Source of the DNA: Volvox africanus
Lineage: Eukaryota > Chlorophyta > Chlorophyceae > Chlamydomonadales > Volvocaceae
Assembly (NCBI GenBank): GCA_030268105.1
Contig: BSDZ01000124.1
Span: forward strand, 1 to 64,000
DNA length: 64,000 nucleotides
Direction: 5' to 3'
In this document: positions 48,318-61,396 of the stretch, piece by piece
Numbering within the stretch: position 1 is the first letter of the stretch
How the letters are laid out: each line of letters begins with the position of its first letter
Made by a program: the position numbers and the translations under genes
Notes under the pieces: model-generated
Told to the model about the DNA's origin: nothing
The model's input: only the letters and a program-made list of their open reading frames with translations
Databases searched by the model: none

Positions 48318-49110
48318 ACAATTGCCCGAAAGATCATATACACTTAACCATTATTTAATTCTCACAAGTATGCAAATGCAATCAAATCGTTGGTTTGGGA
48401 GCTTCGACAGTCTTGTCAGTTCACCGTTGATCCATCGCGCTTCCGACGTGACAGCTTCACCGATTGGGCTTGCTCGTAAGAGCATCGAACAATTTTATTT
48501 GCCTCTTTGTCTCGAACTTATTTTCTTTAGTTCCCTGAATCAAGAATTGTGTGCAAGTGCCAGGCGTTTCCATAGTTACCATTGCAGGAAGTCAGACGCG
48601 GCAGACAAGTTCAGCTCCGTGCTACAATGCAGCGGTCGGGCGGAAGGCGGCAAGTGTAGGGTGATAGGCGCTACATGAAGAAAACATGAGTCCCCTCTCG
48701 TCCCTCACCTTTGTTCTACCCTTTTGTTCAATAACGGCAACAGCCCCCAAGCCAACCAACGTCATGCTTTGCATGAAATGAGCATATCTTGAAATACTTC
48801 TTCCGTCAAGTAAAGAATTTCCACGTAAGAATTTCCGTCAAATACATCGTTTAATCCAAAGAAATTTCAAAGGAAGCGATTTCTAAATGTAATGCTGTAT
48901 CTGGGTATCATCACATATTCGGCATCTGTAGCACGGCGTCCAAACTCTATCCTTATCCTTGTAGATGATGTAGATTAATCTCAGTACCGGCGACGAAACG
49001 GCTTTTGCGAGACCGAGGTAAGGGCATCGTAACCGGACCATCAATCATTTGGCGACGTGCGACTTTCGTGCACGACGACGCGACCAGGAATGTTAAGAAA
49101 ATTTCTTGAA

Positions 49111-49521
49111 TCATAGATGTTGTTCAAGATTCTTTGAGCTGGTAAGTAAAAATGGTTGGTAGTTGGAAGTTGGTAATCTTCCTGTCAGTTCCTGCAGGCA
49201 TCGGTTCCTTATTATCGGTCCCGATGTTGCTGCAAACCAGGTGTCACCTTTACGAACCATTTCGTCACTACTCCCATCTGCTGCCCTTCCCGGGTCAGCC
49301 TCCAACGCGGCCAGCTGAGTCCCAATACCAATTTCACAGACGTGCTCGGACCACACGGTACGTCCAAGTTTTAAATGACAGGTTCCACCCTGCCGTCCCC
49401 GACTAGCCTGCATACGATCGTAAGCCTCAGACGGTAATACCCGATCTCCCCCGATGGAAGAAGTATTCCTGGGTGGACGGGTGGCTTCGAAGCCACATTG
49501 CGACGTGCGGCCCCTTGTCAT
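49111..49521 (-). CDS. Hypothetical protein, 136 codons (unit 4)
   Basis: Copy of 2197-2607 with the same translation. Confidence 0.25.
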   Translation of the reverse strand: MTRGRTSQCGFEATRPPRNTSSIGGDRVLPSEAYDRMQASRGRQGGTCHLKLGRTVWSEHVCEIGIGTQLAALEADPGRAADGSSDEMVRKGDTWFAATSGPIIRNRCLQELTGRLPTSNYQPFLLTSSKNLEQHL

Positions 49522-49910
49522 TACCGTCAGTCAGGTTAATTGGCGGAGCGAACATGGACCAGGGTTTTGGTGTAGGTCATGCTCCGGAACCAGACATATT
49601 TAAGAGTTTCTCATTACCACCTTTTTCTAAGCACAGATTTACATTTATGAGCGAGGCAGGAGACAAGGAAAGGCCGCCCCAATGGCCATTCATGAAAACC
49701 CCTCTCCCGGAGGTGGACGGATGACTGTCATTTGACCCAACAGCAACTGAAACCCGCCAGCCCTCCGCGCTCCGCGGCTCTGCATCCCTTCAACTCTAGG
49801 CACTATCATCCTTCCTAGTCAACCTTCCTGTTCTCACCGCAGACCCCTCCCCTTTCTGGGCCGTCCACAAAGCGAGTTCGTTCTGTCCTTCCGTTCTTCC
49901 ATTCATTCTT

Positions 49911-50369
49911 TTGCCACCCCAAGGGGTTCGCCGTCTGGCCGCGGAAACCATTTTTCCACAAATTAAATTCGTCATCCCCGAGGCCCTGGCCCGCGAACCC
50001 ACAACCCCTTCCTCACATACAGGAGGTTCTGCAAAATTCCGTGCGCTGGATTTGGATCGCGAGTGGCTCCCCACCTGGCTGCAGAAAGCTGGGTACACCA
50101 CGCTATACACAGGTGAATGCGGGGGGAGGGGGCAAGCACTCATACATTAACTTTTGCTTGCATCTACCAACGTCTCTCGCAGCACCTCTTCGCTGTCGCC
50201 AACAACACCGATAGTATACATCATCACGGTTCCCATCGCTCTTCTTTCTACCATTATGCACGGCCTTGGCGGCTACTTAGCTTACGCCCCGATTGATTCC
50301 ACATTCCCTACCGGGGACGACGCCAGCCACCAAATTTTCGAAAGATATTACAAACTGGCAAAATATTAA
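49911..50369 (+). pseudogene. Sulfatase fragment (unit 4)
   Basis: Copy of 34267-34725, with the same Ile variant as unit 3. Confidence 0.6.
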
Positions 50370-51505
50370 TACATATTTTAATTTGGAGGTGCTTTAATAT
50401 TGATATTGATATTGATACCAATCTTTATCTAATACCTCCACAATCATACCGCCTCGAATAAGCAACGTACAAAATTCATCAGTTTTTGTAGAGTTATTTG
50501 TAAATAACTTCAAACGTTTTTCTATGCAATATGATTTTAATAGTGCAAATTGATCTACCAGTTGCTATAGCATAACAAATAAAGGTATAAACAAATTGAT
50601 AGCCGCACAAACACAATCAAAAAAATATTAAAATTATTTTTTATTTTTCTGATATTCTGCTTTACTTTATGCCAGTAATGCATAGTAGGTCAGGGCAGTA
50701 CGGCGGTATAAAAAGAATAGATGCACCAACCGACTCAATTAGTAGCTTAACGGATTCCTTTTTATGAAAGGCTATATTATCCATTACGACCACATGTCCC
50801 TTAGATAACTGAGGTAATAAGACATTTTGTAGATAAGTATCAAACACTCAAGAGTTACAATAACCGGTAAAAACGAAAGGAGCAAATAGTGTGCTATTCC
50901 TCAAAGCGGCAATCTTGCTTACCCTTATTTTGTGGCTGAATTCGTTTTTACTATAACATCTCTTACCTTCTAAGCTGTAACCATGAGAAAAAGTAATGTT
51001 TTCCTCTGCACCACTTTCATCAAAATATACTAAACGCTCTACTGGAATTTGTATTATTTGTTCCATAAACTCTTTTACTTCCAATTCATTTTTTTGGTGT
51101 GAAAAAAGGTGTTTTATATATGTATATATCAGTCTGTTAATCCATCTGCCTAATGTCCATCCAAATATCTTTTCCGGCCATCATATGGGCAATTGATGTA
51201 ACGTTTTATGAGGATTCTCCAGAAGAAATGTTTCTAATTGTTTTAAATCCTTTATTTTATGACTATGGCCTTTTTGATAGCCTGATTTTGCTTCTAATTT
51301 ACCTGTTTCTTCCTTGATACTAACCCAGTTGTATATTGCCTGTCTATTAATCCTGATTATTTAACTTGCCTTTGTAATAGGCATTCTTGAATCTACTTGT
51401 GCAAATATTTTTTCCCTTAAATCCTCACCTAACGCAAAATTAGGAAAAAATACAAAAATGTAGAAGAAATAAGTGATATGTAGTTACATATACACCTCAA
51501 TCCGT
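50370..51505 (-). mobile_element. AT-rich IS630 island (unit 4)
   Basis: Same form as in unit 3, including the 8-nt segment near 50652. Confidence 0.75.
50575..51435 (-). pseudogene. IS630-family transposase, degenerate (unit 4)
   Basis: Matches the unit 3 copy, stops included. Confidence 0.83.
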
Positions 51506-51817
51506 GTGCCACGCCAGTAAGGAGCCATATGCCCTCACATAGAACAATCCCACGTAGATCGTGTGGCGCTGGCCCTGACTACGCACAAATCTTGCAGCTT
51601 CATCAATCCTTCCTGTGGCGACGCTCGAAAGACGCGCATCGTTGTCAGATTAACTTTACTCCGATATAGCCGGTCTTGCATAATATTTGGGTATGTAACA
51701 CCTCTTCCGTCCGTACGGTTGGAAGCCACATAAATTACATTGCTCCAAACACAGGCCACGTTTGTTAATTAATGTGGCCATTGAATAATGTACACCTCTC
51801 CTTGCTCTGGTTTAGCA

Positions 51818-53151
51818 TCAAGCTAACAGATATACAGCCACCCTTGGCACCTTTTTCTTCCGACGAAGGAAATATGGAATGGCCAAAAGTATTCTGAGGC
51901 CGCGCATCACAAGGAGAACCACAAAGGTGAAGTTAATCGTTGGGCTGGGGTCCACCTTGCTGTAATTATCATATGTGTAGCGATGCTTGGCCTTAATTTC
52001 CTCGTCCGTCAACACCGGTCTATCACTTGCTTGTAGTTGTTGGTGTCAGCCTTGAATACTGAGCCATCAGCACATGAAACAGCTACGTTAATGGGAAGAT
52101 AATCGTCCTCGCCAAGAGCTGTATCGGACTTGAGATCGCCGCCCAGCTGCCAGCTGCCAACAAACAGGGGACTGAAGCATGCTCCATTTCTCCACCGTAC
52201 ATAAGAATTTCGGCCTCGTTTGGCTCACTGCCCATTCAAATGTCCCATTCGCCAAAAGTGCTCGAGTACGATAACGCGCGGTCCTCACCGACAGAGCTGC
52301 TCCGGCGCGTGTATATCGGCTTTCCGTTATAGCAGGACGTCAGCTTGCAAACACCATCCAAGCCACCGTTAAGCTTATCTGCCTGCTTGTGTTGTATATG
52401 GTACCCACGAAGGGTGGTATCAAAAGATACCGGTTGTTGTGCCAGAGCCCGATTAAGTAGAGCCGCCGACTAGGTCGTACTTGAGAGACCATAAGGCCTC
52501 GAACCGGGCGTGACCTTCAGAAGTCACCACTACAACCGGAGATTCAGTGAACCAGGAACCAGATGTTCCACCATTTACCATTCAGGCGGTAAATGGCCCA
52601 TTCCATACAGGTTATGGAGTAACCGACAGGTTCGGATGTTTCAGGAAGTCGGTTAGTATTGGTCGTCGACAGCCGAGACCAAATCCACAAATCGAATGCC
52701 AGATGGAAACATGAAACAGTTAATATGATAATTAAATATATTATATTATAAAATAATAAACAGATAATTATTATATCTTAATGAATTACCGAAATGCATT
52801 AAGGATACAACAGCTTGTCGACCCCGGCGACTTTGATATCGCAAGAGGCGGTTTCACTTGCCAGCACTGGCTGACCATTGGTATCAAAGAGGCATTCTTC
52901 AAAGAAATCATACTTCTCGGCGTGGTAATCCTCGTATCTATTATGCCGTAGTACTCATAGTAGGCCTCGTCCTCATCACCATCGTAGCCATACTCATCGT
53001 AATAGGAGTCATCTTCAGTATCATAGGAGTAATAACCATATCCGTAGTTATGTTCATACTGACCCAAACAGCGGGAAGCTGCAACTGACAAGATGGGGAA
53101 CCCTAAGCCGAAACTGATGATGGCTGCTTCGATGAATTTCACCTGCATCAT
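51818..53151 (-). pseudogene. Secreted/membrane protein gene, interrupted by a solo LTR (unit 4)
   Basis: As the unit 3 copy, with the 423-bp LTR inserted in the Cys-containing domain segment (codons around VDKQADKL). The upstream part (signal peptide and Tyr-rich stretch) and the downstream part (membrane helix) remain on either side. Confidence 0.6.
52390..52812. mobile_element. Solo LTR of an LTR retrotransposon
   Basis: Present only in unit 4, so both ends are exact by comparison with units 1-3. It starts TGTTGTAT and ends ATACAACA, perfect 8-bp inverted termini of the TG...CA class. It is flanked by GCTTG at 52385-52389 and 52813-52817, a 5-bp target duplication that is single in other units. 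Near the right end are TATAAAA (52747-52753) and AATAAA (52755-52760), usable as promoter and poly(A) elements. There is no internal coding region, so the element was lost by LTR-LTR recombination. Short TGTTGTAT ends are common in Copia-type elements, but the superfamily cannot be decided from an LTR. Confidence 0.93.
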
Positions 53152-53704
53152 AGTTGTTACTTTCAATGGTCCGTTGCATTTAAAGGTCCGATCAAGTACA
53201 GCACCTGTACGGATTGGGCTGTAGGGATCACCGGCAACATTTTCCGTCTTGGTCCATAAGAAATCCACAGTTCTAACATCTGAATATCGCTCGCTATATT
53301 TGAAGAATGACATACATGATATGCAAAATGCGTCATCTAAACAGGCCTATGTTCTCGCTTACTGAGCTTATTCGGCCCAGAGAAACTTCAAATATAGAAT
53401 ATAAAACAAAATATGACTTTCATTTGTCTTGGAAGAATTCGTGTTGAAGGCGTCAACTTCAAAGACTATTTTGGCAATATTGGCAACCTTTCATCAAACT
53501 GAGCTCCAATACAGACAATTAGTTATTAAGCCGCTGGCATACTTATCTTTCCTCTTGCATAGAGGCACTGGTGGAAATTTAATCTAGACTGCTCAACTCG
53601 CGAAGAACTTTAGGCGCTGAGCTCAGCAGTGCCCTACCTCCTCGAAACAGAAAAATGACTGTGCCGGTTCCGCCGGCGGCGGCGGCACCGACGATGGCAT
53701 CCCA

Positions 53705-54390
53705 TCAGCCTAACGGGTATGTGCACCAATGGAGGGGAGTGGGCCATGTTAGCTGCGACGGGCAGCGAGCTTGGGCTTTTTGGGTCGCTGCGGCCGGCAG
53801 GGACCCCCAATAGTGCCGTATAGTAGGAGGCGACATACCACGACCGAATGAGGGGTTGGAGTAAAATGTGGATCCATGTGAACTCTTCAGCCTGTTTCCC
53901 GAGCCTCCAAGTAATTCACGGCTCAACTGATTGTGCTCCATAACCATCTGGACCCTCGGGAACCTCCTCATAGGCTGCCATTGAGGAGAAAGGGCGTGAG
54001 GCAGACACGCTGGACCGTTTGGAACGAAACGGGTGCAGGGTGGCCGGAGGCTGTGCGGAGGAGGACGAGCTAGTAATCGATTGGAGCGATGGGTTGGTCT
54101 TTATATGACAAGAGGATGGCGTCGTCGGTAGATATGCCTGACGGGGGCCGCCGCTCGACTGGTGCAGGCACACAAAGTGGATTGGAGGAGGAAGTGTCGT
54201 GCACAGGTGGAACATTTAAGGACATGCATCCACTTGGGCTGGGAGAGGCCGAATGACATTTGGGATATAGAGATTCCAAATCATCGGATTCAAAGACAAG
54301 GAGCAGGGGGAGCGGACTTAAATATAGAGGGTAATCGGGTGGGCTAGGTGTAGCTGGCGGCATTGGTGGTGGTGATCGCCGGCGCGCCAC
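53705..54390 (-). other. Pro/Ser-rich coding-like stretch (unit 4)
   Basis: Copy of 37633-38318. Confidence 0.2.
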
Positions 54391-56149
54391 TAGGACACGT
54401 CTGGATGCTCCGAATTAGAACCGTGTAGATTCGTTCCTAAGGGCGGATCGTGAAGCGTAGGTCGCGACACAGAACAAGAGGTGAACCACTGGCAGGGCGA
54501 AACGTATCGTGCTCGCATCGTCGTTTCTGTGTTCCTATGAAGGAATGTACCTAAATGATTCAATGTTTCACCGCACTTTCACCTCAATACGCGCACATCC
54601 ATAAAGCGTTGGTGAGCTGCAACCATTCATGATCAGTGTGCCCTTGCGAGGCGGCCGATGTATCCTTGCAGTTATGCGAGGGTAGGTATTGCTTTAAGGA
54701 ACGAGGCAGGCGGCAATGCATGCGTGCAACTTTGGTGATGGCTGATGCCACCATCTAAATTTCTTTCCGTGCATGGCCGCTGCACAGCGGCATATACAGA
54801 CCGATCAATATCATTATCCAACATCGTACTTGAATGTGGGCATGACTTAACTTGGTACTGCTCAACCTCTCTCTCTGCGTTTTCCCTGTTTCGATTAATT
54901 ATTTAGCTACTCTTATTCCACGTTATTTAATCTCATCTCATCGTACGACTCGCTCGCGCAGCCCTCTGAGCCTCCTCTTGTTATAGGCTCGTCCGGGGCC
55001 TTACGAGCCCCTAAGAGTTTGTAGCGATCATCAACCACCATCACCGGGGTAACTGTTGTTTTCCATTCTGTCAATAGTTGAATGTTAAGTTCTAATTATT
55101 TGATCTAATAAACTCGCGACATTTTTACAAAAATACCGGTGTTGTTATCGGTCCATTTTATGACGCATTACATTGCTTCAATCAGGAACAATGATCAAAA
55201 GCCCTAAGGGAAATAAGCACTTTTGAATAAAAAAATATTTAATATTAATATTAAAAATAAAAGCTCTGCGCTGCTCTTCTGGGCGTGGTCTAGTCGAGAG
55301 TCGTAGTTATTAGTGGACTAATATTTTATATGCCTTCTATTACTTCAATGTTATTATGCAACCCTACGAGGCGTTTCAAAGCTTGACGTCTCCCTCCAGA
55401 TTGTCATGGCAGTTGCTTTAGCCTCGTCATTACAAGCTCCGAATCAAGACTCTTTTGCAGATTCAAAATATGTGCAACGTTACTGATCGATCGACACGGC
55501 ATATCTGAGACCTTTTTGTACGTTGTACGTTTTGAACATTGAGGCGTGGTTGTCATTTTGCATTATCTAGTGCATCGCGGTTACGTTGTCTTCGAAACGG
55601 ATTAGAGCTTTGTTCAGAAGCTGCTTACTCGTTTGAAAACGTAAAATATCTTTTTACGGCACACACTGTGTAGCATGCTGCGCAAGTATCTTGGCTCCCC
55701 TAAGCGCGAGTGCGTCATAAATTCGAATGTGCTTTGGCACATCTAAATGATTGGCCAGTCATGTCTTTCTTGCTGGAGGCGGCGGCGACTCTGGCAGCTG
55801 AGGAGAGGGAAGAAGGATGGCGTGTGTACGAGTAACAATTATTGAATTGTCTTGTGAGTAACCGACAGGTGGACGGTTGACATGCTCGTATCACTCGTGT
55901 ACACGTGTATACACGGCTACAATGTAAACCTTTGCGAGGCAATTTGTTCCTCTTCATGGTGTCCATCTGAACGAATCAGATTCTGTTTCCTAGGCACCAA
56001 GCTATATAATAATACAATACAGATACTTACACAATCGGAAGCGCATCGCATCGGAAGTCCATTCGTATTTGCGTCGACAGGCTCTGATCGCAAAGAGCCC
56101 TTGCTTCGTTAAGGCCATCCTGCTGTCGCCCTTAATTCCTAGCTCAATG
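54391..56149. other. No gene recognised
   Basis: Copy of 7040-8796, with a base change turning the T run near 56149 into GTTTTTTTT, which resembles the mosaic copy at 62882. Confidence 0.35.
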
Positions 56150-56828
56150 TTTTTTTTGGAAACCAACGCCACCGAGGTACTGCGCAGGGTGGCAACGCGG
56201 TTTCTGTGCCTGCACGTAGGCCTTGTACAAATGAAATGCGTATGTCAGCCACGCAACCGTAAGCAGCACCTTGGCAGGTACCAAGTTGTCGAGTCCGTGC
56301 AGGGGTCCGAACAGGGACCTCTGGGTCCGTCCATGTGTACATGCGTAAGCGCGCTGACGTACCTTTTTCTGATCGCCGCACTCCAGAAGTCTGAAGACCC
56401 TGGGCGGAGTTTGTGGAATTCCAACAGCGGCCGTCGCCCTGTTGAATTTAAATTCGCAGCTTTGGTGGTATTCTTGTCGACGATGCCAAAGACAGCCTAT
56501 GCAGATGATGCGGCATGCAGGGGCCGGTCAAGCTGGCTGGCGAGCAAAGCATTTTCGTACAGAGAACAGTGCTTCGTATGGTGCCGCTTATTAGGTCGAA
56601 GGTATGGCGCTTGCACCCCTAGAACGAACGAACAAGCCCTCGTCCAAGCTGAATCCCCGCCCTGCCCCCTCCCACACCCGCCCTCCGCCCAGCTGCCTTA
56701 TCCCCACTCTCTTCTTCTCCCTCTTTTTCTCTCTCTCCAACCTTGAATTTGTCGCCAGTTAGCACCTTATTCTCCCATTGGTAAGCCGCAACCGCTTCAA
56801 AGCCACGCATCAGGCGTGTCGGTGGCAT
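56150..56828 (-). pseudogene. Coding-like gene with one membrane helix (unit 4)
   Basis: Copy of 8797-9475 with one substitution near 56206 and the altered T run at its downstream edge. Confidence 0.4.
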
Positions 56829-58666
56829 TTTGCAACTTGGATCCGAAATCAAGAAGCTGGTGGCGAGGTCGTGTCCTAGACTGTTGAGGGGATTTCTGTT
56901 TTCTTCACTTTTTGCGGAGACTTGCTCGAGCGAGGCCCTCACCAACACAGCGCCTGTCCAAGTTATGAGCGAGGGACGCACAGCCTTGGAGAGTGGCGAG
57001 CCCACAGGTACGGGACCTGGGATCTCTGATTAAGGTGCGGAGGGATGGACCTTTGTTGTAAGGGTAAGTAAGTCAGGGATCACGTGAGGCAAGCAAAGGC
57101 AAAACGGCTGCATGTGCGCGGATGTAAACAAGCATCTGCAAAGCGAGCCTGCTAGTGCAAATTTCAACGCGGCCGCTGCTCTGCCCTTATTCCGCATGTC
57201 GCTATCACCTGCCCGCCACGTTTCCGTCTAAATACCCTAGCCCAGCTGCGCGCGGTGTAGCCTGTACCCCTATCCAGCTTGTCCAACATACAACCCAGAT
57301 GCTCCAGTCCCGTGCTGGCACACTCCGCCGGAGCTACATTTTACCTTCATGGACAGTCACTATGTCTTTGGTATTGTAAGGATCCGCTTGCGACCTCACT
57401 GCTGCTCAACACAGCCTTTCCGTCCCTATACTGGCGCGTCCGTCGCAGGTCACCAAGTACATGTCACCAGATAGCTAGGGCTGGTTCAGCAGCAGTCACC
57501 AGATATCTGGAGCTGGTACAGCCCTCCCGCCCAGCAGCAGTCGCCAGGCGCGCCCTACAAGCTGTAGTGCAGTCCGAACACAGGGCTGTCTTTAGAGAAA
57601 TGCGCTTGCACGGGCAGTAGGTCAATCCACTGTGTTGCGGTGGGTCCTGACAGGAAGGGGCATGTGCATGCATGCGTTGTGCGGTGGTGAACGGGGGAAA
57701 TGGAGTTATCGCTGCATGGTGAGCGCACCCGGCTGGGGTTCTGGCGATATCTGAGTTTGCGCGGCTTTATGCATCTGCTCATGTGGTGATTGGCGCGCTT
57801 GGCCTCAAGGGCTGGCCTGTCTGTGCGGGTCGAAATTTCACTCGGCTTGCTGTCAACTTGTGCTAGCTTCGGCTGCGCAAGTGTGCGGATGGAGGCTTAG
57901 TGGGTTTTCGTGGACGCCGGGTATCAATGTCACTGCTTCATGGGTGATATGGCTATATGCATAATGAGCTGTTCAATAGCTAGCAGTACCGCTTTGCTTT
58001 CTACTATCCCCGTTACCCGAGTACACATGCTAAGCTGGGGATCATGTATTCTCCCAAGGGGCGGCATTGATAATACTGTGCGTGATCTGGATTGGATTTG
58101 GTGGAAGGAGGGTACGCAGCCATTTATTGATTTCCATGCAAATAAACGAAAGCTCCCTAGGTCCGTGCCATTGGGAGTGTCCCAGCAGTGATTTAAGGGG
58201 GGTCACGATATGGCCCAGTAAGCCTCGTTTGTTCATCAAGTTTCACGTGGTTCCCTGGAGCCATACATGTCTCTTTTTGCCCGGAGCTACCCTCAACGAA
58301 CTCTTGCTAGGCCCTAAGCACAACGTGTCCCCCTGGAGTCATAATCAGAGTGTCTCGGGACAAAAAACACGTCGTGTTTGTTGGATTGTTTCGTGCCAAA
58401 ATTTGGTTGCGTGGTGAATTTGTTATGCCCCAATCTATCATGCGTTATTTAGCTCGCCAGACGGGCTGCATGTGCGGGGATGGTGTGAATGGGTGCGGCA
58501 GTTGTCAGGCGACCGGGCAGAAGGGCTACGGACCAAGGGGAGGCAGTAGACGGAGGTGTTGGACGAAGCAATAACAGGTCTCAGCTAGGGTGGGGCGCAC
58601 GGCCGCAGGCATGGCTTCATGCCGGTGGCCACGGGCAACAAGCCATGCTTGTATGCTCACTGTCAT
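56829..58666. other. No convincing gene
   Basis: Copy of 9476-11313. Confidence 0.3.
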
Positions 58667-58813
58667 GCGATCCAGGATCCTTGGGAGCTTCCTTGGACAC
58701 TTTGCCTGTCCCTGGAACGAAACATATATATGGGGCTTTGACTTCATATTCGGTGTCTTTCGATACCACCCTTAATTGGGCAGACTCTGATACCTATGTT
58801 TTGTACTATATCG
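58667..58813 (+). repeat. 147-bp direct repeat, copy A (unit 4)
   Basis: Same as 11314-11460. Confidence 0.85.
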
Positions 58814-59319
58814 ATAACAAGTCTCTTTGAAGGAAAATCAAAGGCATCGAAGCGTGAAAGAGCATGCGCCAAGGCCCCATATTTCCATAATAAAACGCTG
58901 AGAGCTGCAAATTCTATCCTAGGAAAAAGAGGTTCAACTTCGCGTCGTCCACAGACGCTACTGGCCGTGGTTCCAGCTTAGTACTGAATGCACATAACTT
59001 CCCTGTGCCATCCTAACTGTGGATTGATTGGAAGCTTTCCGTAAGCAACGAAATACCTCAAAATTTCTCACATATGTAAAGAAGCCCCTGGCAGGGCAGG
59101 TACACTCTCCGCCGTACTTTCATCAAACTTTTGCTACTTAGGCTGTTCAGTGCGCATTTTCTCACTACAGCGTTTTAAATGCAACGTTGTTTACTGCTAC
59201 CTGCTCTGCACACTCTATCTCTATCGAACTTGACTTTCAACATACGCACACCGCGGCCTTAAGCTGCAAGCACACCTGGTCTTTGGATAGGCTTGCTTGT
59301 TTGCGTGGATTCGGATACC

Positions 59320-60784
59320 ATGAGCTGTGTCGCTAGGCCCGTCCTAAAAGCCATGCTCAGTGGAATCTTCTACCTGGCGCGGACATGCTTCGAGGTCTTC
59401 TACCCAAGGTACGCTCAAGCCTTTTCCAATTTTCGTGGCTGACTCCACCGATGTCTTTGCTAAGCTTAATTAAAAATTAACTATATGGGCAGCTTTCCTT
59501 GCGTTGTAGCTGTATGTGATTGGGATGCCGCCGCCGCCTCACGGTCAAGGTCAAAGCCTGAAGCATTTTAAGTCACAGAAAATTAAATTTTTCGCCCATT
59601 GCCGCAGGACCATATTTCTCTCTTCGACCGCGGTGCATCTGCAGCCGAAGGTGCTGTGCTGGCAACTTAGGTTGCCGTCCATGCAGCAAATATCTGGCTG
59701 GATTATGGGTTCTCAGACAGTCGTTCCTATGGAGATACCCAGCGAGGCAGACGTCAGTGAGCCTGACCATGAAGTTCAGCCCTGGAAAAATGGAACCAAA
59801 AGTGATGGGTTTGACTATGAGGTGTCTGTGTTCCAACACCAGGATGCGCAGAGCATCGAGAGCAAAATCGACCACGAGGTGCCAGTGGTCCATATCGGCA
59901 ATAATGAGAGTGATACCAAAGAGGTTAACTACGAGAGGCACGTGGCTGAAAGCGGAGATACCCAAAATGCGTATAATGTGGTGTGCCACGAGAGGGACGT
60001 GGCTGAAAGCGGAGATACCCAAAGTGCAGATAACATGGTGTGCCACGAGAGGCACGTGGCCGAAAGCGGAGATACCCAAAATGCGGATAATGTGGTGTGC
60101 CACGAGAGGCACGTGGCCGAAAGCGGAGATACCCAAAGTGCGGAGAACGTGGTGTGCCACGAGAGGCACGTGGCTGAAAGCGGAGATACCCAAAGTGCGG
60201 AGAACGTGGTGTGCCACGAGAGGCACGTGGCCGAAAGCGGAGATACCCAAAATGCGGATAATGTGGTGTGCCACGAGAGGCACGTGGCCGAAAGCGGGGA
60301 TACCCAAAGTGCGGAGAACGTGGTGTGCCACGAGAGGCACGTGGCTGAAAGCGGAGATACCCAAAGTGCGGATAATGTGGTGTGCCACGAGAGGCACGTG
60401 GTCGAAAGCGGAGATACCCAAAGTGCGGATAACGTGGTGTGCCACGAGAGGGACGTGGCTGAAAGCGGGGATACCCAAAGTGCAGATAACGGGTTGCGCC
60501 ACGTGAGCCATGTCGTCATACCCACTGAGGGGCTTACAAATGCGGATGTGGTTGAGTGGGTGATCACACTTAGCAAACTGGAAGATGAGGCACTTGGCGA
60601 CCGTCTCATCTTCCAGCTTGCTCCGGAGAAGTTCAAAACCCAGGGACGGAAGGCTGTGTACGACAGGCTCAGGTGGCAGGTGAACCCACACCGTCACCTG
60701 CTCGGTGGGCAACACAGGGCGTTGGCCTTCAAAGCCTTCGAACACTTGCAAGTCGCATATAGCAGACTTGAGAACAACAACTAG
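59320..60784 (+). CDS. 19-residue-repeat / J-like protein (unit 4, short intron)
   Basis: Exons 59320-59408 and 59608-60784; minisatellite 59927-60496. The intron is 199 nt instead of 353 because the 155-bp AT-rich segment is missing, and one extra A lies near 59587. Both changes are intronic, so the 421-residue product is kept. The longer unspliced frame from 59516 is only a by-product of the extra base. Protein differences from other units are Asp-to-Tyr in repeat 1 and Asp-to-Glu in repeat 5. The intron after the stop is 60885-60983. Confidence 0.7.
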
Positions 60785-61249
60785 ATGCGCATGCCGAAGG
60801 CATATGACGAGCGAGGGGTGGAGCAAGGGAAACAAAGGGGGGATTGCATGCATCTTATCAGGGCTTTATGTTAGTCATCAGAAGGTAAGTGTGGGACTTG
60901 GCCTGCCTGTTTCATTGTGTCGCTCAGTTTTTACGATAATAATTAGACATGTCCTTACTGACTAACAAACCCTTTCCACGCAGATTTAATGCCCTGGTGT
61001 GGACTGGTCGGGGGCTCTGCCTCCAGGGCGGCTGTGGCTGGGACGTATTGTCCTTTGCTTGTGTAACGAGTGGCAAAAAGAAGTGGGCTTAAGCCGCCGG
61101 AGTGGCTTTGGCTGGGACAAAGGGGCGGCCTTAGCCGCCGGAGTGGCTTTGGCCGGGACGTCTTGATTGTCCCTGTTTGTGCAATGGAGGAGTAATGGGT
61201 GCGAGGTAAAGAAACCCCACCACATGAAGGGTTACGACCCCAGAAACAC

Positions 61250-61396
61250 GCGATCCAGGATCCTTGGGAGCTTCCTTGGACACTTTGTCTGTCCCTGGAA
61301 CGAAACATATATATGGGGCTTTGACTTCATATTCGGTGTCTTTCGATACCACCCTTAATTGGGCAGACTCTGATACCTATGTTTTGTACTATATCG
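61250..61396 (+). repeat. 147-bp direct repeat, copy B (unit 4)
   Basis: Same as 14052-14198, inside a stretch where neighbouring sequence is already more diverged. Confidence 0.85.

Noticed and set aside
52620..52632. Shared word GTAACCGACAGG between the LTR and host sequence at 8505-8517
   Set aside because: Twelve bases without extension on either side; chance match.
56069..56746. 225-codon plus-strand frame in unit 4
   Set aside because: It is antisense to the better minus-strand exons, and longer than in other units only because of a change in the T run.
59516..60784. Long 422-codon unspliced frame in unit 4
   Set aside because: It depends on one extra A inside the intron. Other units lack it, while the spliced model fits all units.
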